Of a stretch of 64,000 nucleotides of DNA, positions 11,473 to 23,293 are shown piece after piece. Numbering within the stretch: the first letter of the stretch is position 1; each line of letters starts with the position of its first letter. Under the pieces are notes generated by a model, which ran no database searches, was not told the DNA's origin, and was given only the letters and a program-made list of their open reading frames with translations. The position numbers and the translations under genes are program-made. Origin of the DNA: Enterovibrio sp. JCM 19048 (lineage in GTDB: Bacteria; Pseudomonadota; Gammaproteobacteria; Enterobacterales; Vibrionaceae); assembly GCA_001310415.1 (NCBI GenBank), contig BAXE01000002.1:1-64000 (forward strand), in the 5' to 3' direction.

Positions 11473-11733
11473 ATGGAAAACTACTGCCCAGAGTGCGGTA
11501 AAGAACTGGTGTGGAACAACGGACACTATTTTTGTGGGTCGTGTGAAAAAGCCTTTGCTAAACAGGCATTTTGCAACGTTTGTGGCGCGGAGTTGGAAAA
11601 GATACGTGCTTGTGGTGCTGTGAACTACTTCTGTAACAGCTGCAATGAACTGAAATCGAAGTCCAGCGCCCGCTATGTGTTTGAGGAACAAAAAACGTGT
11701 CAGAGTGACACCATTTTTCGTTGGTTTGGATGA
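11473..11733 (+). CDS. yfgJ: Zinc-ribbon protein, YfgJ family (DUF1407)
   Basis: Small 86-residue protein dominated by zinc-ribbon cysteine pairs: CPEC, CGSC, CNVC and CNSC. The ATG at 11473 has an AGGA nine bases upstream. The position between der and xseA matches E. coli yfgJ. Function is unknown; the four CxxC knuckles imply two bound zinc ions and perhaps nucleic-acid or protein binding. Convergent with xseA, with only four bases between the stop codons. Confidence 0.8.
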   Translation: MENYCPECGKELVWNNGHYFCGSCEKAFAKQAFCNVCGAELEKIRACGAVNYFCNSCNELKSKSSARYVFEEQKTCQSDTIFRWFG

Positions 11734-11737
11734 TCGA

Positions 11738-13064
11738 TCAGATCACCTTTGACTGGATCTCACCGTCAGCAAGAGTGGTGGTGATCCGATCGCCTTTCTT
11801 AACAGAGGATGCAGAACGGATCACATCCCCTCTGTCATCTCTTGAAATGGAATAGCCGCGCGCCAGTGTCGCCAGTGGGCTGACAGCATCCAGGGTCTCC
11901 ATTTTCAATGCCAGGGCGTGTTGCTGTTGGCGCAACTGACGGCTCATTGCCTCAATCAAGCGCTGTTCACTGTAACCCATCTGGCTTTTAAACCGGGCAG
12001 CTGGCTGGCTGGGGAGTAGCGGTCGAGTTTTACCGCCAATCTGTCCAGACGCTGGGCTTCAGTCTGCAGTTTCTGCTGCATGGCCCGGTATAAACGTCTG
12101 TCCAATTCATCCAGTTGCTGTGCCTGTTGCTGAAGCCTTGCTTTAGGATGCTGCATCGCCAGACGGTGCTGGAGGCGGGTAAGCCTTTCCTGCTGGCGGC
12201 CAAGCAAGCGGCTGAATACATGTGCCAGGCGATCAGCACGCTGCAGAAACTGCTGGGCGCGTACCGAGGTATCCCGGCTGACAAGTTCGGCAGCAACCGA
12301 CGGCGTTGGCGCGCGGACATCAGCGACAAAATCGGCAATCGTTACATCCACTTCATGTCCCACTGCACTAACAATGGGAATCGAGCTTGCCGCAATAGTG
12401 CGGGCGACAATCTCTTCGTTAAAGCACCACAAATCTTCTAACGAACCACCACCACGGCCAACGATCAGCACGTCACATTCGTTGCGGCTGTTAGCGCGTC
12501 CGATCGCCTGAGCAATCTGTATCGCTGCATCTTTGCCCTGAACCTGGGTGGGATAAATCACCACTGGCAAGCTGGGGTCTCGGCGTTTCAGCACATGAAG
12601 AATATCATGCAGGGCAGCGCCAGTTTTTGAGGTAATAATCCCGACACGTTTCGGCTGCTCAGGCAGTGCTTTTTTCTGACTGGCGGCGAAAAGTCCCTCT
12701 GCGGCCAGTTGCATTTTCAGTTGTTCAAACTGCTGTTGCAGGCGGCCATCACCTTCGGGTTGCATGCTTTCCACGATGATTTGGTAGTCACCGCGCGTTC
12801 ATAAAGGGAGAGACGCGCACGCACCAATACCTGGTTTCCGTTTGCCGGTTTGAACGTCACCCGTCGGTTATTGCCTTTAAACATGGCGCACTTTACCTGC
12901 GCCTGGCCGTCTTTGAGGGTGAAGTACCAGTGACCGGATACCGGCACCATCAGGTTGGAAATTTCCCCGACCAACCAGACGATGCCCATTTCATTTTCCA
13001 ACAGCAGGCGCACCTCAGCATTGAGGCGGGAGACGGTGTAGATGTTGTCGTTGCGCAAGTTCAT
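11738..13064 (-). CDS. xseA: Exodeoxyribonuclease VII large subunit
   Basis: Catalytic subunit of exonuclease VII, which degrades single-stranded DNA in both directions. The N-terminal OB fold ([18 protein letters not shown]) is followed by the catalytic domain with [11 protein letters not shown] and [21 protein letters not shown], then a long coiled coil. Two frame breaks: one base lost near 12798 (family YEPRGDYQ) and one lost in a C run near 11995. Restored length is 442 residues (E. coli 456). Transcribed divergently from guaB. Confidence 0.93.
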
Positions 13065-13124
13065 GTCCAAGGATTGCCTATAATTTCAATGAGTTGAACG
13101 TATGGTAAAGAGTGAAAAAATGAT

Positions 13125-13140
13125 GCCAAACGTTTTCGTA
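13125..13140. promoter_or_regulatory. PurR-box-like operator, distal, upstream of guaB
   Basis: GCCAAACGTTTTCGTA resembles the PurR consensus ACGCAAACGTTTGCGT, with the central AAACGTTT intact. It lies about 90 bases before the guaB start, in the xseA-guaB divergent region. Confidence 0.55.
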
Positions 13141-13150
13141 AAAATCTGTA

Positions 13151-13166
13151 GCCAAACGTTTGCGTC
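13151..13166. promoter_or_regulatory. PurR-box-like operator, proximal, upstream of guaB
   Basis: GCCAAACGTTTGCGTC matches the PurR consensus closely (CAAACGTTTGCGT is shared). It is followed by a TATAAT -10-like element at 13172-13177, so a bound repressor would cover the promoter. Repeat spacing to the distal box is 26 bases. Confidence 0.75.
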
Positions 13167-13230
13167 GTCAGTATAATGCGGCGGCAATATTTTGAACCCC
13201 CCGTATTTTATTTTGGCGTGAGATATTGCA

Positions 13231-14696
<1,466 letters not shown>

Positions 14697-14712
14697 TTTT
14701 ACGATTTAATCA

Positions 14713-14731
14713 AAAGGGGCTCCGGCCCCTT
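14713..14731. terminator. Hairpin between guaB and guaA
   Basis: AAGGGGC and GCCCCTT arms form a stable stem, but the following bases are CTTGTCTCC rather than a T run. It is more likely an mRNA processing or stabilising structure, or an attenuating hairpin, than a full terminator. Confidence 0.4.
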
Positions 14732-14760
14732 GTCTCCATGACTTTTTGAGAAAAGCTGAA

Positions 14761-16336
14761 ATGACGCAAAACATTCATGACCAACGTATTCTGATCCTCG
14801 ACTTTGGCTCTCAGTACACCCAGCTTATCGCACGCCGCATCCGTGAAATCGGTGTTTACTGTGAGCTGTGGGGCTGGGATGTAGAAGAGCAGGACATCCG
14901 TGACTTCAACCCGGACGGTATCATTCTGTCTGGTGGTCCAGAGAGCGTGACTGAAGAAGGTTCACCACGTGCTCCGGAATACGTGTTCAACGCGGGCGTA
15001 CCAGTGCTGGGCGTTTGCTACGGCATGCAAACCATGTCTGAGCAGCTGGGCGGTAAAGTTGCTGGCTCTGACGAGCGTGAATTCGGCTACGCGAAAGTGA
15101 CCATCGACAACGCGGGCACCTGTTTGAAGGTATCGAAGATCCATCAATGAAGACGGCAAAGGCGTACTGGATGTTTGGATGAGCCACGGTGACAAAGTGG
15201 TGGAAATCCCAGCTGACTTCGTAAAAGTGGCGTCAACTGACACCTGTCCGTTTGCGGCAATGGCGAACGAAGAAAAACGCTTCTACGGCGTACAGTTCCA
15301 CCCAGAAGTGACTCACACCCGCCAAGGCCACCGCATGCTGGAACGTTTCGTGATGGACATCTGTGGTTGTGAGCGTCTGTGGACGCCAGCGTCAATCATC
15401 GAAGATGCCGTTGCACGTATCAAAGAGCAAGTGGGTGACGATGAAGTAATTCTTGGCCTGTCTGGCGGTGTGGATTCATCGGTTGTGGCTATGCTTATCC
15501 ACCGTGCGATCGGCGACAAGCTGACCTGTGTATTCGTGGATAACGGTCTGCTGCGCTTGAACGAAGCTGAGCAGGTTCTGGAAATGTTCGGTGACCACTT
15601 CGGTTTGAACATTGTTCACGTTGATGCTGAAGAGCGCTTCCTGACTGCGCTGGAAGGTATTGCGGATCCAGAAGCCAAGCGTAAGAAAATCGGCCATGTG
15701 TTTGTTGACGTCTTCGATGAAGAGTCGAAGAAACTGAAGAACGCGAAATGGCTGGCACAGGGCACAATCTACCCTGACGTTATCGAGTCTGCTGCGTCTA
15801 AGACCGGTAAAGCACACGTTATCAAATCTCACCACAACGTAGGTGGCCTGCCAGAAGAAATGGCAATGGGTCTGGTTGAGCCGCTCAAAGAGCTGTTCAA
15901 AGACGAAGTGCGTAAGATTGGTCTGGAGCTGGGTCTGCCGTACAACATGCTTTACCGTCACCCGTTCCCGGGTCCAGGTCTGGGCGTGCGTGTACTGGGC
16001 GAAGTGAAGAAAGAGTACTGTGACCTGCTGCGTCGTGCGGATGCGATCTTCATTGAAGAGCTGCACAAAGCTGACCTGTACAACAAAGTGTCTCAGGCAT
16101 TCACCGTGTTCCTTCCAGTGCGCTCTGTAGGCGTAATGGGCGATGGCCGTAAATACGACTGGGTTGTTTCACTGCGCGCAGTAGAAACCATCGACTTTAT
16201 GACCGCGCACTGGGCACACCTGCCATACGACTTCCTGGGTCGCGTATCAAACCGCATCATCAACGAAGTGAACGGCATCAGCCGCGTGGTTTACGATATC
16301 TCCGGTAAGCCGCCTGCGACCATCGAGTGGGAATGA
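14761..16336 (+). CDS. guaA: GMP synthase (glutamine-hydrolysing)
   Basis: Amidates XMP to GMP. The N-terminal class I glutamine amidotransferase domain has the catalytic cysteine in GVCYGMQ and FHPEVTHT. The ATP pyrophosphatase domain has the PP-loop [10 protein letters not shown], and the dimerisation domain ends in PPATIEWE. Two bases are missing near 15118 (CC to C) and 15146 (a lost G). Restored length is 525 residues, equal to E. coli GuaA. The 3' end carries the attachment site of the island; the insertion leaves the coding sequence complete because the repeat regenerates the last codons and stop. Confidence 0.96.
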
Positions 16337-16337
16337 T
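16322..16337. repeat. attL: left attachment site of the guaA island
   Basis: The last bases of guaA, containing GAGTGGGAAT (16325-16334), recur at 33095-33104. Over 16 bases, 14 are identical between the two ends. The guaA 3' end is a known integration site for several tyrosine integrases, and the integrase gene starts about 300 bases away. Confidence 0.8.
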
Positions 16338-16642
16338 CACACGTTAGGCATTAGCTGGTAATGACTGGCATTAAATGACACATAAGCCATGTTTTCATGG
16401 GCTTTTTTGTTTTTGTGTCTGGCATTGTTTGGCAACTGATGGCAGCGGGAAGCACCGCTTGAGCGTGGTATCCAAGGTGGTATTATCGAGACATGATGCC
16501 ATGACTGATAGTCGATACCATGCTGCTTGATCTTGTGTGTTCATGGTATCGAAAATACTTAAGCATCTGTTTTTATTGAGATTAAAGACTGTTTTTGGGT
16601 GATCTTTCAGCATGGTATCGGAATCGAAGAAGGATAAGGCTC
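16338..16642. promoter_or_regulatory. Integrase upstream region with candidate arm-type binding sites
   Basis: A gene-free 305-base stretch between attL and the integrase. The 10-mer CATGGTATCG occurs directly at 16542-16551 and 16611-16620 and inverted at 16513-16522. Weaker GTGGTAT copies lie near 16465 and 16477. Clustered short repeats beside a recombination core are typical of integrase arm sites, so this is probably half of attP. A short imperfect hairpin with a T run (about 16384-16408) could terminate guaA transcription. Confidence 0.55.
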
Positions 16643-17809
16643 TTGCTGACCGATACTAAGCTGCGAAACCTCAAACCGAGGGATAAACTCTACAAAGTGA
16701 ATGACCGGGACGGCCTTTATGTGGCTGTCACCCCTGCCGGTTCCATCTCATTCCGTTACAACTACTCGATCAATGGCAGACAAGAGACGATCACCTTTGG
16801 TCGTTACGGCGTTGGGGGTATCACTCTCGCAGAAGCTCGTGAACGACTTGGTGAAGCCAAGCGGATGGTCGCTGATGGAAAGTCGCCAGCGAAGGAGAAG
16901 GCAAGGGACAAGGCGCGTGTAAAAGGGGCTGAAACCTTTGGTGCCTGGGCTGAAAAGTGGCTACGTGGCTACCAGATGGCCGACTCTACCCGTGATATGC
17001 GCCGCTCGGTTTATACGAGAGAGCTGGAAACAAAGTTCGGTAATCAAAAGCTGACCGAAATCACTCACGAGGACTTGCGAGCACTGACCGACGCCATCGT
17101 AGAGCGTGGAGCGCCTGCTACGGCGGTTCATGCGCGTGAGATTGTACTCCAGGTATACCGCTGGGCCATTGAGCGAGGCCAGAAGGTTGAGAACCCGGCA
17201 AACCTGGTGCGGCCAGCAAGCATTGCCAGGTTTGAGCCGAGAGATCGAACCCTGACCCCCGAAGAAATCAGGATCATGTATCAGTACATGGGGCGTATTG
17301 GTACATCACCATCGATCCGGGCAGCGGTAAAGCTGCTACTGTTGACGATGGTGCGTAAAAGCGAGCTGACGAATGCCACCTGGAGTGAGATCAATTTCAG
17401 CGAAGCGCTCTGGACGATCCCCAAAGAACGGATGAAACGGCGAAACCCTCACCTGGTGTTTCTATCCAGGCAGGCCATGGACATTCTCATCGCTTTGAAG
17501 ACGTTCTCTGGAGGATCGGACTATGTTCTGCCGTCACGCTACGATTCTGACGTCCCCATGAGTAGTGCCACGCTGAATCGGGTAATGACGATGACTTACA
17601 AGCTGGCTCAGAAAGAGGGGCAACCGCTTGCCAAATTCGGCCCGCACGACCTGAGACGAACAGCCAGTACCTTGCTCCATGAGGCCGGTTATAACACCGA
17701 CTGGATAGAGAAATGCCTGGCACATGAGCAAAAAGGTGTGAGGGCGATATATAACAAAGCCGAGTATCGTGATCAGCGTACATCTATGTTGCAGGACTGG
17801 CTGATATGA
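16643..17809 (+). CDS. int: Tyrosine recombinase, P4-like integrase with DUF4102 arm-binding domain
   Basis: Integrase that would join and excise the island at guaA. The preferred start is TTG 16643 (LTDTKLRNLKP, the usual family N-terminus), with AAGGA eight bases upstream; earlier in-frame codons lack a ribosome binding site. The N-terminal DUF4102 domain is followed by a SAM-like core-binding domain and the catalytic domain. Catalytic residues visible are Arg in MVRKSEL, HDLRRTAS (His-x-x-Arg), the second His in CLAHEQ, and Tyr in AIYNKAEY near the C-terminus. 388 residues, intact. Confidence 0.92.
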   Translation: MLTDTKLRNLKPRDKLYKVNDRDGLYVAVTPAGSISFRYNYSINGRQETITFGRYGVGGITLAEARERLGEAKRMVADGKSPAKEKARDKARVKGAETFGAWAEKWLRGYQMADSTRDMRRSVYTRELETKFGNQKLTEITHEDLRALTDAIVERGAPATAVHAREIVLQVYRWAIERGQKVENPANLVRPASIARFEPRDRTLTPEEIRIMYQYMGRIGTSPSIRAAVKLLLLTMVRKSELTNATWSEINFSEALWTIPKERMKRRNPHLVFLSRQAMDILIALKTFSGGSDYVLPSRYDSDVPMSSATLNRVMTMTYKLAQKEGQPLAKFGPHDLRRTASTLLHEAGYNTDWIEKCLAHEQKGVRAIYNKAEYRDQRTSMLQDWLI

Positions 17810-17877
17810 TTGATGAGTGGGTTATTTAGGGGGCTCGCTAACTTTTAAAGACATCTCTTACAAAAAGGTAATCAGGG

Positions 17878-19838
17878 ATGAAAATAGAGAAGATAAAGCT
17901 ACAGAATTTTCGTTGTTTCGGGCATGAGGTGGTCGAGCTAAATTTCGAGGAAGAACTGACAATGCTTGTCGGCGGAAACGGCTCCGGAAAGACGGCAGTG
18001 CTGCAAGCTGCGTCCCGGTTGTTTGGTACATCATCAGCGCAGCGGTCAGTACAGCGTCGGGATTTTCACATACCTATTGACCGGCAGGAGCTGCAGTCTG
18101 GCGACAGTCTGTTTGTCGAAGCGGTACTTGCCTTCCCTGAACTGGAAGAGCAAGACGCTTCTCCTCTTGATGCCGTTCCGGAGTTCTTTAATCAGATGGC
18201 GGCTTCCGGTGAGGGAGAGCCCCTTAAGGCCCGGATACGACTACAAGCAACATGGACGGATGACGGTACGCCGGAAGGAGCTATTGAGGAGGATATACGC
18301 TGGATAAGAGCCCTGGATGATAATTTTGAATGGGATGACTGTTCCAGGGTTCAGGCTGTAGAGCGCTCTTCAATCCAGTTTATTTACTTACCGGCAAATC
18401 GTGATGCGACGACGCAGGTGACCGCACTTCTAAAGGGGCGATTATGGCAGGCTGCCAAATGGTCGACAGCATTTAGGGATGCAAGCTCTAATAATGCCGA
18501 TCAGATCCAGAGCAGTTTTGAGGAGGAAGAGCCGTTAAGGGTCTTGCTGGGGCGTCTTTCAAGACGGTGGCAACAGGTCCATGAAGCCGATACAGACAGT
18601 CAGCCGCGTTTAAGGCTTATCGAAAACCGTTTTGAGGAGCTTGTTCGTAAAGCCGAATTTACGTTTACGCCTGATGAAGAAGGTCAGGAGCGCGGTTTGT
18701 CCGAGCTGAGTGACGGTCAGCGCTCTCTGTTCCATATTGCACTTACAGCGGCAACGCTCGAAACCGAGCGGGAAGCTTTTTCTTTGCCTGCTGATGCCAG
18801 CTCATTTGAACAGGATAAGTTACGCCGTGTTCACCTAACAATCCTTGCCATAGAAGAGCCTGAAAATAGCCTTTCACCGTTCTTTTTGTCTCGTATTATC
18901 AGGCAAGCGAGGGAGATAGGCGCACTATCTTCCGCACAGGTTCTGCTATCTAGCCATTCACCGGCGATTCTGAGCCGAATAGAGCCGAATGAAGTTAGGT
19001 ATCATCGTATGGATCGAGGCACCCGATGCTCCTCGATTCGCGAGCTCACCTTACCGGAGGATGGTACTGAGGCAAGTGTATATGTCAGGCTGGCCGTAAA
19101 GGCATATCCCGAACTTTATTTTGCGCGATTTGTAATCCTAGGTGAGGGAGACTCAGAACGAGTCGTTATTCCAAAAATTGCGGAGGAAATGGGTGTTCCC
19201 CTTGATCCATCATTTGTTCCCGTCGTTCCGCTCGGTGGGCGATTCGTAGCGCATTTCTGGCGGCTGCTGAATGATCTTGAGATTCCACATGCCACATTGC
19301 TCGATCTTGATCTGGGGCGCAGGCATGGTGGGGCGAACGCATGAGGAGTTGTCTTCAGAATCTGGCTGATATTGGGAACGATTGGGGGAGCAGAAATCGT
19401 GCGAATGCTGCTCAGCTTACCGATCAACAGCTTTATAACGAAGGTCCGCAAGGTCAATGGCTTCAAGCTTTCAATGAGCAGGGAGTTTTCTTTTCCGCTC
19501 CCATTGATCTCGATTTTGCCATGTTGCGTGCCTTTCCAGCCGCTTATCAGGTTGCCAATTCAGGTGGCAATGGGCCTCAGGGTAGTGCTGACGCTATTCA
19601 GGCCAAAAAGGTCAGCACGCTGAAAACAGGTGGTAATCCTGACCTGTACACCGCGCATTATGATGATGCTTTTAAATGGTATCCGTATCTGTTCCTGAGC
19701 CGTAGTAAGCCCGAAACTCACCTTGCGGCGTTTTCCCGTATCACGGAAGGCAATGTTGCTACGTCCGCTCCTGCTGAGCTGAAGGCTCTCATTGAATACG
19801 TTATGCATAAACTCAATCTGTCAGGAGAGGATGCATGA
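17878..19838 (+). CDS. GajA-like OLD-family nuclease (ATPase plus TOPRIM)
   Basis: ATP-regulated nuclease of the OLD family; with the adjacent helicase it resembles the Gabija anti-phage system. The N-terminal ABC-type ATPase has Walker A GGNGSGKT (residues 32-39), signature LSDGQRS (about 280), Walker B LAIEEPENS (about 320) and LSSHSPAIL. A TOPRIM domain follows with ILGEGDSE (about 419) and the DLDLGR acidic pair (about 474). One C is lost near 19341 (AACCGC read as AACGC), which would otherwise truncate the protein at 488 residues; restored length is about 653. The stop overlaps the start of the helicase gene by four bases (ATGA), so the two are translationally coupled. Larger than classical GajA (about 580), so it may be a divergent branch. 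Confidence 0.8.
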
Positions 19839-21698
19839 CCCGCGTAAGCAGACACGACTGGGTACCTCAGGGTGTCGATCTGCTGGAAGACAGAGCGTGG
19901 GAGGCTTTACGTGAAACCGATAGCAGCATCCTTGTGACCGCTGGTGCCGGTGCCGGAAAAACTGAGTTTCTGGCACAGAAGGCGACTTATCTTTTGCAGA
20001 CAGGTATTTGTCCGGCCCCCAAACGTATTCTGGCTATCAGCTTTAAAAAAGATGCCGCCCGAAACCTCGCCGAAAGGGTTGCAAAGCGGTGCCCGAGGGA
20101 CCAGGCACAGCGCTTTGATTCAATGACTTTCGATGCCTTTACCAAGGGGCTTCTAGACCGATTCCGTTCTGCTTTACCAGAGCCGTTCAATGCAACCGGT
20201 ATGTATCATATCGTTAATCCGTTTCGTAGGGATTATGAGGATTTTATTGAGCGTCATGGCTATTACGGAGTGAGTGCTCAACAGCTTGAGAGAAGACTGC
20301 TTCTGACAGACCTGCCAATTGACTTGTCAAATGGATCTGAAGTAAATCGTGCGTTAGCAGATTACTGGCATGAACAATTTTTCGGGGGGACGAGATATCC
20401 CTATCTTTCCCGATGATAAACAGGCTTGTAAAGCTGTTGCTCCAGGAAAACTCATATATCCGCCGGGCCTTACAGGCAACATATCCCATCGTCTTTCTTG
20501 ATGAATACCAGGATACGACCTATGCCCAGTACGACATGCTGCTAACGGCATTCGATGGTAGCGATGCTGTCTTTACGGCAGTCGGTGATGATAAGCAGCG
20601 TATCATGGGATGGGCGGGAGCATGGATGACGCCTTTGACCAGTTTGAAAACGACTTTGCTGCCAGACGCATAACACTGCTTTCTAACTGGCGCTCACATG
20701 TGGATCTGGTTCGTATTCAGCACGAGATTGCCCGCCGGATAGACGATAATGTGGAAGAAGTGCAGGCACAAGGAGCCCGTGAAATCGAAGGTGAGGTTTC
20801 TGCTATCTGGCAATTCCGGAGCGCAGATGACGAGAACAATTATCTGGCTGAATGGGTGAGCCGTGAGGTTCAGTCAGGGCGTGTTGCGCCACATAATGTA
20901 GCGATTCTGATCAGAATGCGGGCAGATCAGGTCGAGGGTGAAATAGCCTCTGCTTTTGCTCAACGAGGTCTCAGGATCAGAAATGCGGCCCGGTCAGTCG
21001 GTGAAATTCAGATACAGGATCTGCTTGGTGAAGAGCTGACCGGCATATTCGTTCCTTTGCTCCGCCTGGGAGCGACGAACCGAAGCCCGGAAAACTGGGA
21101 GCAGGCCCAGCAGAACTATCTGTTTCTGGAGGCTGCCGATCCGGATAACGATCTCACGCAGGAGCGATTGCTGGTTAAGCTTGAAGCATTCGTCCGTCAA
21201 TTAAGAGCAGAGCTAGCGCATCGCCAGCCTGGTCCGGATTCGGCGGAAGAGATTACAGAGATGCTTCTTGAATTTGTCGGAACCCCTACGCTTCGGCAAT
21301 CCTTTCCCGCTTACCAGCGTGCAAGGGATTTTGAGAGGGTGTGGAATGGATTCGTCACTCTCCTGAAAGAGTGCGCAGAACACAGCAGTAGCTGGACGGA
21401 GGCGCTGGATGAGTTCGAAGGTATTGGCCAGGTAGCTCTGATGACCGTCCATAAAAGCAAAGGTCTTGAGTTCCACACGATGATATTTTATGGGCTCGAC
21501 AATCAGACTTGGTGGAGCCTTACGCCGCAACGGGGTGAAGAGCTAAACACCTTTTTTGTTGCCTTTACCAGAGCAAAGCAGCGTGCGTTTTTCTCCCAGT
21601 GCGTTGAGCGAGGGCATGCTATTGGCTGGATACAGCAATTATTGGCCCCGGCTGGAGTCGAAACCATAGATGGTACGACTATATTGGGTACTACCTGA
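19835..21698 (+). CDS. GajB-like UvrD/Rep-type superfamily 1 helicase
   Basis: SF1A helicase, partner of the preceding OLD nuclease. Motif I is AGAGAGKT (residues 36-43). Motif II is FLDEYQDTT, motif III is VGDDKQRIMGWAGA, motif V is MTVHKSKGLEF, and motif VI is FVAFTRAKQR. Two losses split the reading: one G from a G7 run near 20398, and one C near 20622 (family WAGAMDDAF). Restored length is about 621 residues. In Gabija, GajB is thought to sense nucleotide depletion or DNA ends and activate GajA. The alternative is a repair-type class 2 OLD/UvrD pair; sequence alone cannot separate the two. Confidence 0.8.
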
Positions 21699-21812
21699 GC
21701 ACAGCCAAGGTAATGCTCTCCCGCTCCATGCAATAGAAGTTTCATGTCTCCTTTGTGCCGTTGCTTTCTGCCAATTCGGGCAGAGAGTATCGGCTCAAGC
21801 CTGAGCTGGTAT

Positions 21813-21829
21813 ATTTTAGCCGCTAAAAT
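21813..21829. repeat. 17-base palindrome ATTTTAGC-C-GCTAAAAT
   Basis: Perfect 8-base arms around one central base, just beyond the 3' end of the duplicated regulator gene. Its 13-base core TTTAGCCGCTAAA recurs at 26456-26468 in the 5' part of trbJ, and a half site (ATTTTAGC) overlaps the regulator's own start at 23215-23222. It may be an operator for an island regulator. Confidence 0.4.
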
Positions 21830-21851
21830 TTCTCCTAAGTCTTAGCCGATT

Positions 21852-23225
21852 TTATAACAGGAACTCCTTTCGAACTGACGCCAATGCTTTGGATACGGCT
21901 TGGCGTGTCATGGGCTGCTGCTTGGCGTTCAGTATTCGTTTTCCAATTTCAGCCTGGCTGAACCCTGATCGTTTGAGTACCAGCATTTTTTTCTTGGTGT
22001 CCGATAGTTTAGAGTCCACCATCCTGCGAGCAAGGTTGCGTAATTCTGCTTTGTCTGCTGACTGCAAAGTTAGATGTAACATTAATTGGAAGAAGTAGCT
22101 GTCAATCAACTCATCGCCTGACATGGCGTGAGGCTTGGACCTATTCGCACACTGATGGGCCAGTCGTGTGAGTTCGATATTAAATTGCGTTAGAGAGCGT
22201 TTTGCTTGCCTATAAGTAGGGTTCCACTCACCATTCGCCAACTTGGGTCTATGCTCTTCGCAGTACTGGTGGCTGAGCTCAAGTTTTTTACGGTCCTCTA
22301 GCTCTACGTCATTGATACGCTGGCCTGCCACCGTCGACATGAATGCTGCGAACTCTGTCTGGTTTCCGCATAGTTCGCAAAAATCGTGTTTGCGTTGTGT
22401 GTTTAAGTTGACGCCTTTTGTGGAGGATGATCTTTTGGGGCGCTTGCAAGCACAATCCCAAACCAGTCCAGTCAAGGATTCGAGAGTCGCTATGAAGTGC
22501 TCGTCCGTCGTGGTCTTCTGCTCTACTGTTTTAATGAACTGGCGCAGTAACTGGCGTTGCATTCGTTCCATGGCCTCAAGTCCTACCATTCGAATGATCG
22601 CGCTGAATCCTAGTCCAGTACCGGCTCCAGGAACATAACCAGCGTAGCTTCCTGGAAGGGTATCCATGTAGGTTGCCAGGGCAGGATCGATGACTTCCTC
22701 TATCAAGCGCACGATCGGGTAGCGTCTTGAGGACGCAGAGTAAGGATGCCAGCGTTCTTCAAACCGCTGGATAGCTTCTGTGACGATTGGGACACAGCCC
22801 TCCCAGATGACGATTGTCCTTTTGGGACGCTTGCACACACAATCCCAAATCAGTCCGGTCAAGGATTCGAGAGTAGCTATGAAGCACTCGTCCGTCGGAC
22901 TCTTCTGCTCCACTGTCTTAATGAACTGACGTAGTAATTGGCGTTGCATTCGTTCCATGGCCTCAAGTCCTACCATTCGAATGATCGCGCTGAACCCTAC
23001 TCCAGTACCTGCTCCAGGAACGTGGCCTGCGTAGCTCTCTGGAAGAGTATCCATGTAAGCAGCCAAGGCAGGATCGATGACTTCCTCTATCAATCGAACT
23101 ATCGAAGATGCAGAGTAAGGATGCCAGCGTTCTTCAAACCGCTGGATAGCTTTCGTGACGATTGGATCACAGCCTTCCCAGATGACGATGTTCGACTCAT
23201 TTTTCATGTCAACCATTTTAGCCAA
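21852..23225 (-). CDS. Putative regulator with tandem-duplicated N-terminal module, zinc-finger-like segment and C-terminal HTH
   Basis: 457 residues, family not recognised. Residues 13-137 and 138-266 are near-identical copies of one module (each begins IVIWEGC and contains HPYSAS, PGAGTG, GFSAIIRMVGLEAMERMQRQ); the second has a five-residue insert, RRYPI. A cysteine/histidine cluster follows (CELCGNQ about 292, then HQYCEEH), suggesting metal binding. The end (about 410-450, FSQAEIGKRILN, MTRQAVSKALASV) looks like a sigma-70 region 4 or LuxR-type HTH. The start is TTG 23225, with AAGGA six bases upstream; ATG 23216 is possible. A DNA-binding regulator of island functions is the likeliest role. 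It is convergent with gajB and divergent from alpA. Confidence 0.65.
   Translation of the reverse strand: MAKMVDMKNESNIVIWEGCDPIVTKAIQRFEERWHPYSASSIVRLIEEVIDPALAAYMDTLPESYAGHVPGAGTGVGFSAIIRMVGLEAMERMQRQLLRQFIKTVEQKSPTDECFIATLESLTGLIWDCVCKRPKRTIVIWEGCVPIVTEAIQRFEERWHPYSASSRRYPIVRLIEEVIDPALATYMDTLPGSYAGYVPGAGTGLGFSAIIRMVGLEAMERMQRQLLRQFIKTVEQKTTTDEHFIATLESLTGLVWDCACKRPKRSSSTKGVNLNTQRKHDFCELCGNQTEFAAFMSTVAGQRINDVELEDRKKLELSHQYCEEHRPKLANGEWNPTYRQAKRSLTQFNIELTRLAHQCANRSKPHAMSGDELIDSYFFQLMLHLTLQSADKAELRNLARRMVDSKLSDTKKKMLVLKRSGFSQAEIGKRILNAKQQPMTRQAVSKALASVRKEFLL
22433..23191. repeat. Two tandem copies (about 387 bp each) inside the regulator gene
   Basis: 22433-22816 and 22820-23191 are direct repeats with high nucleotide identity, including long identical runs such as the stretch encoding the GLEAMERMQRQ motif. 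Copy two on the plus strand lacks 15 bases. The high identity at silent positions implies a recent duplication. Confidence 0.85.
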
Positions 23226-23293
23226 TTTATATCCTTAATCAAGTGGCATTGCTGGGCACTATAGAGCTTTCATAAGTAAGTGGAGGCACAAGT

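Noticed and set aside
17878..21698. Interrupted reading frames of gajA/gajB taken as pseudogenes
   Set aside because: Each interruption is a one-base homopolymer loss of the same kind as in the essential genes, and restoring it gives continuous family motifs.
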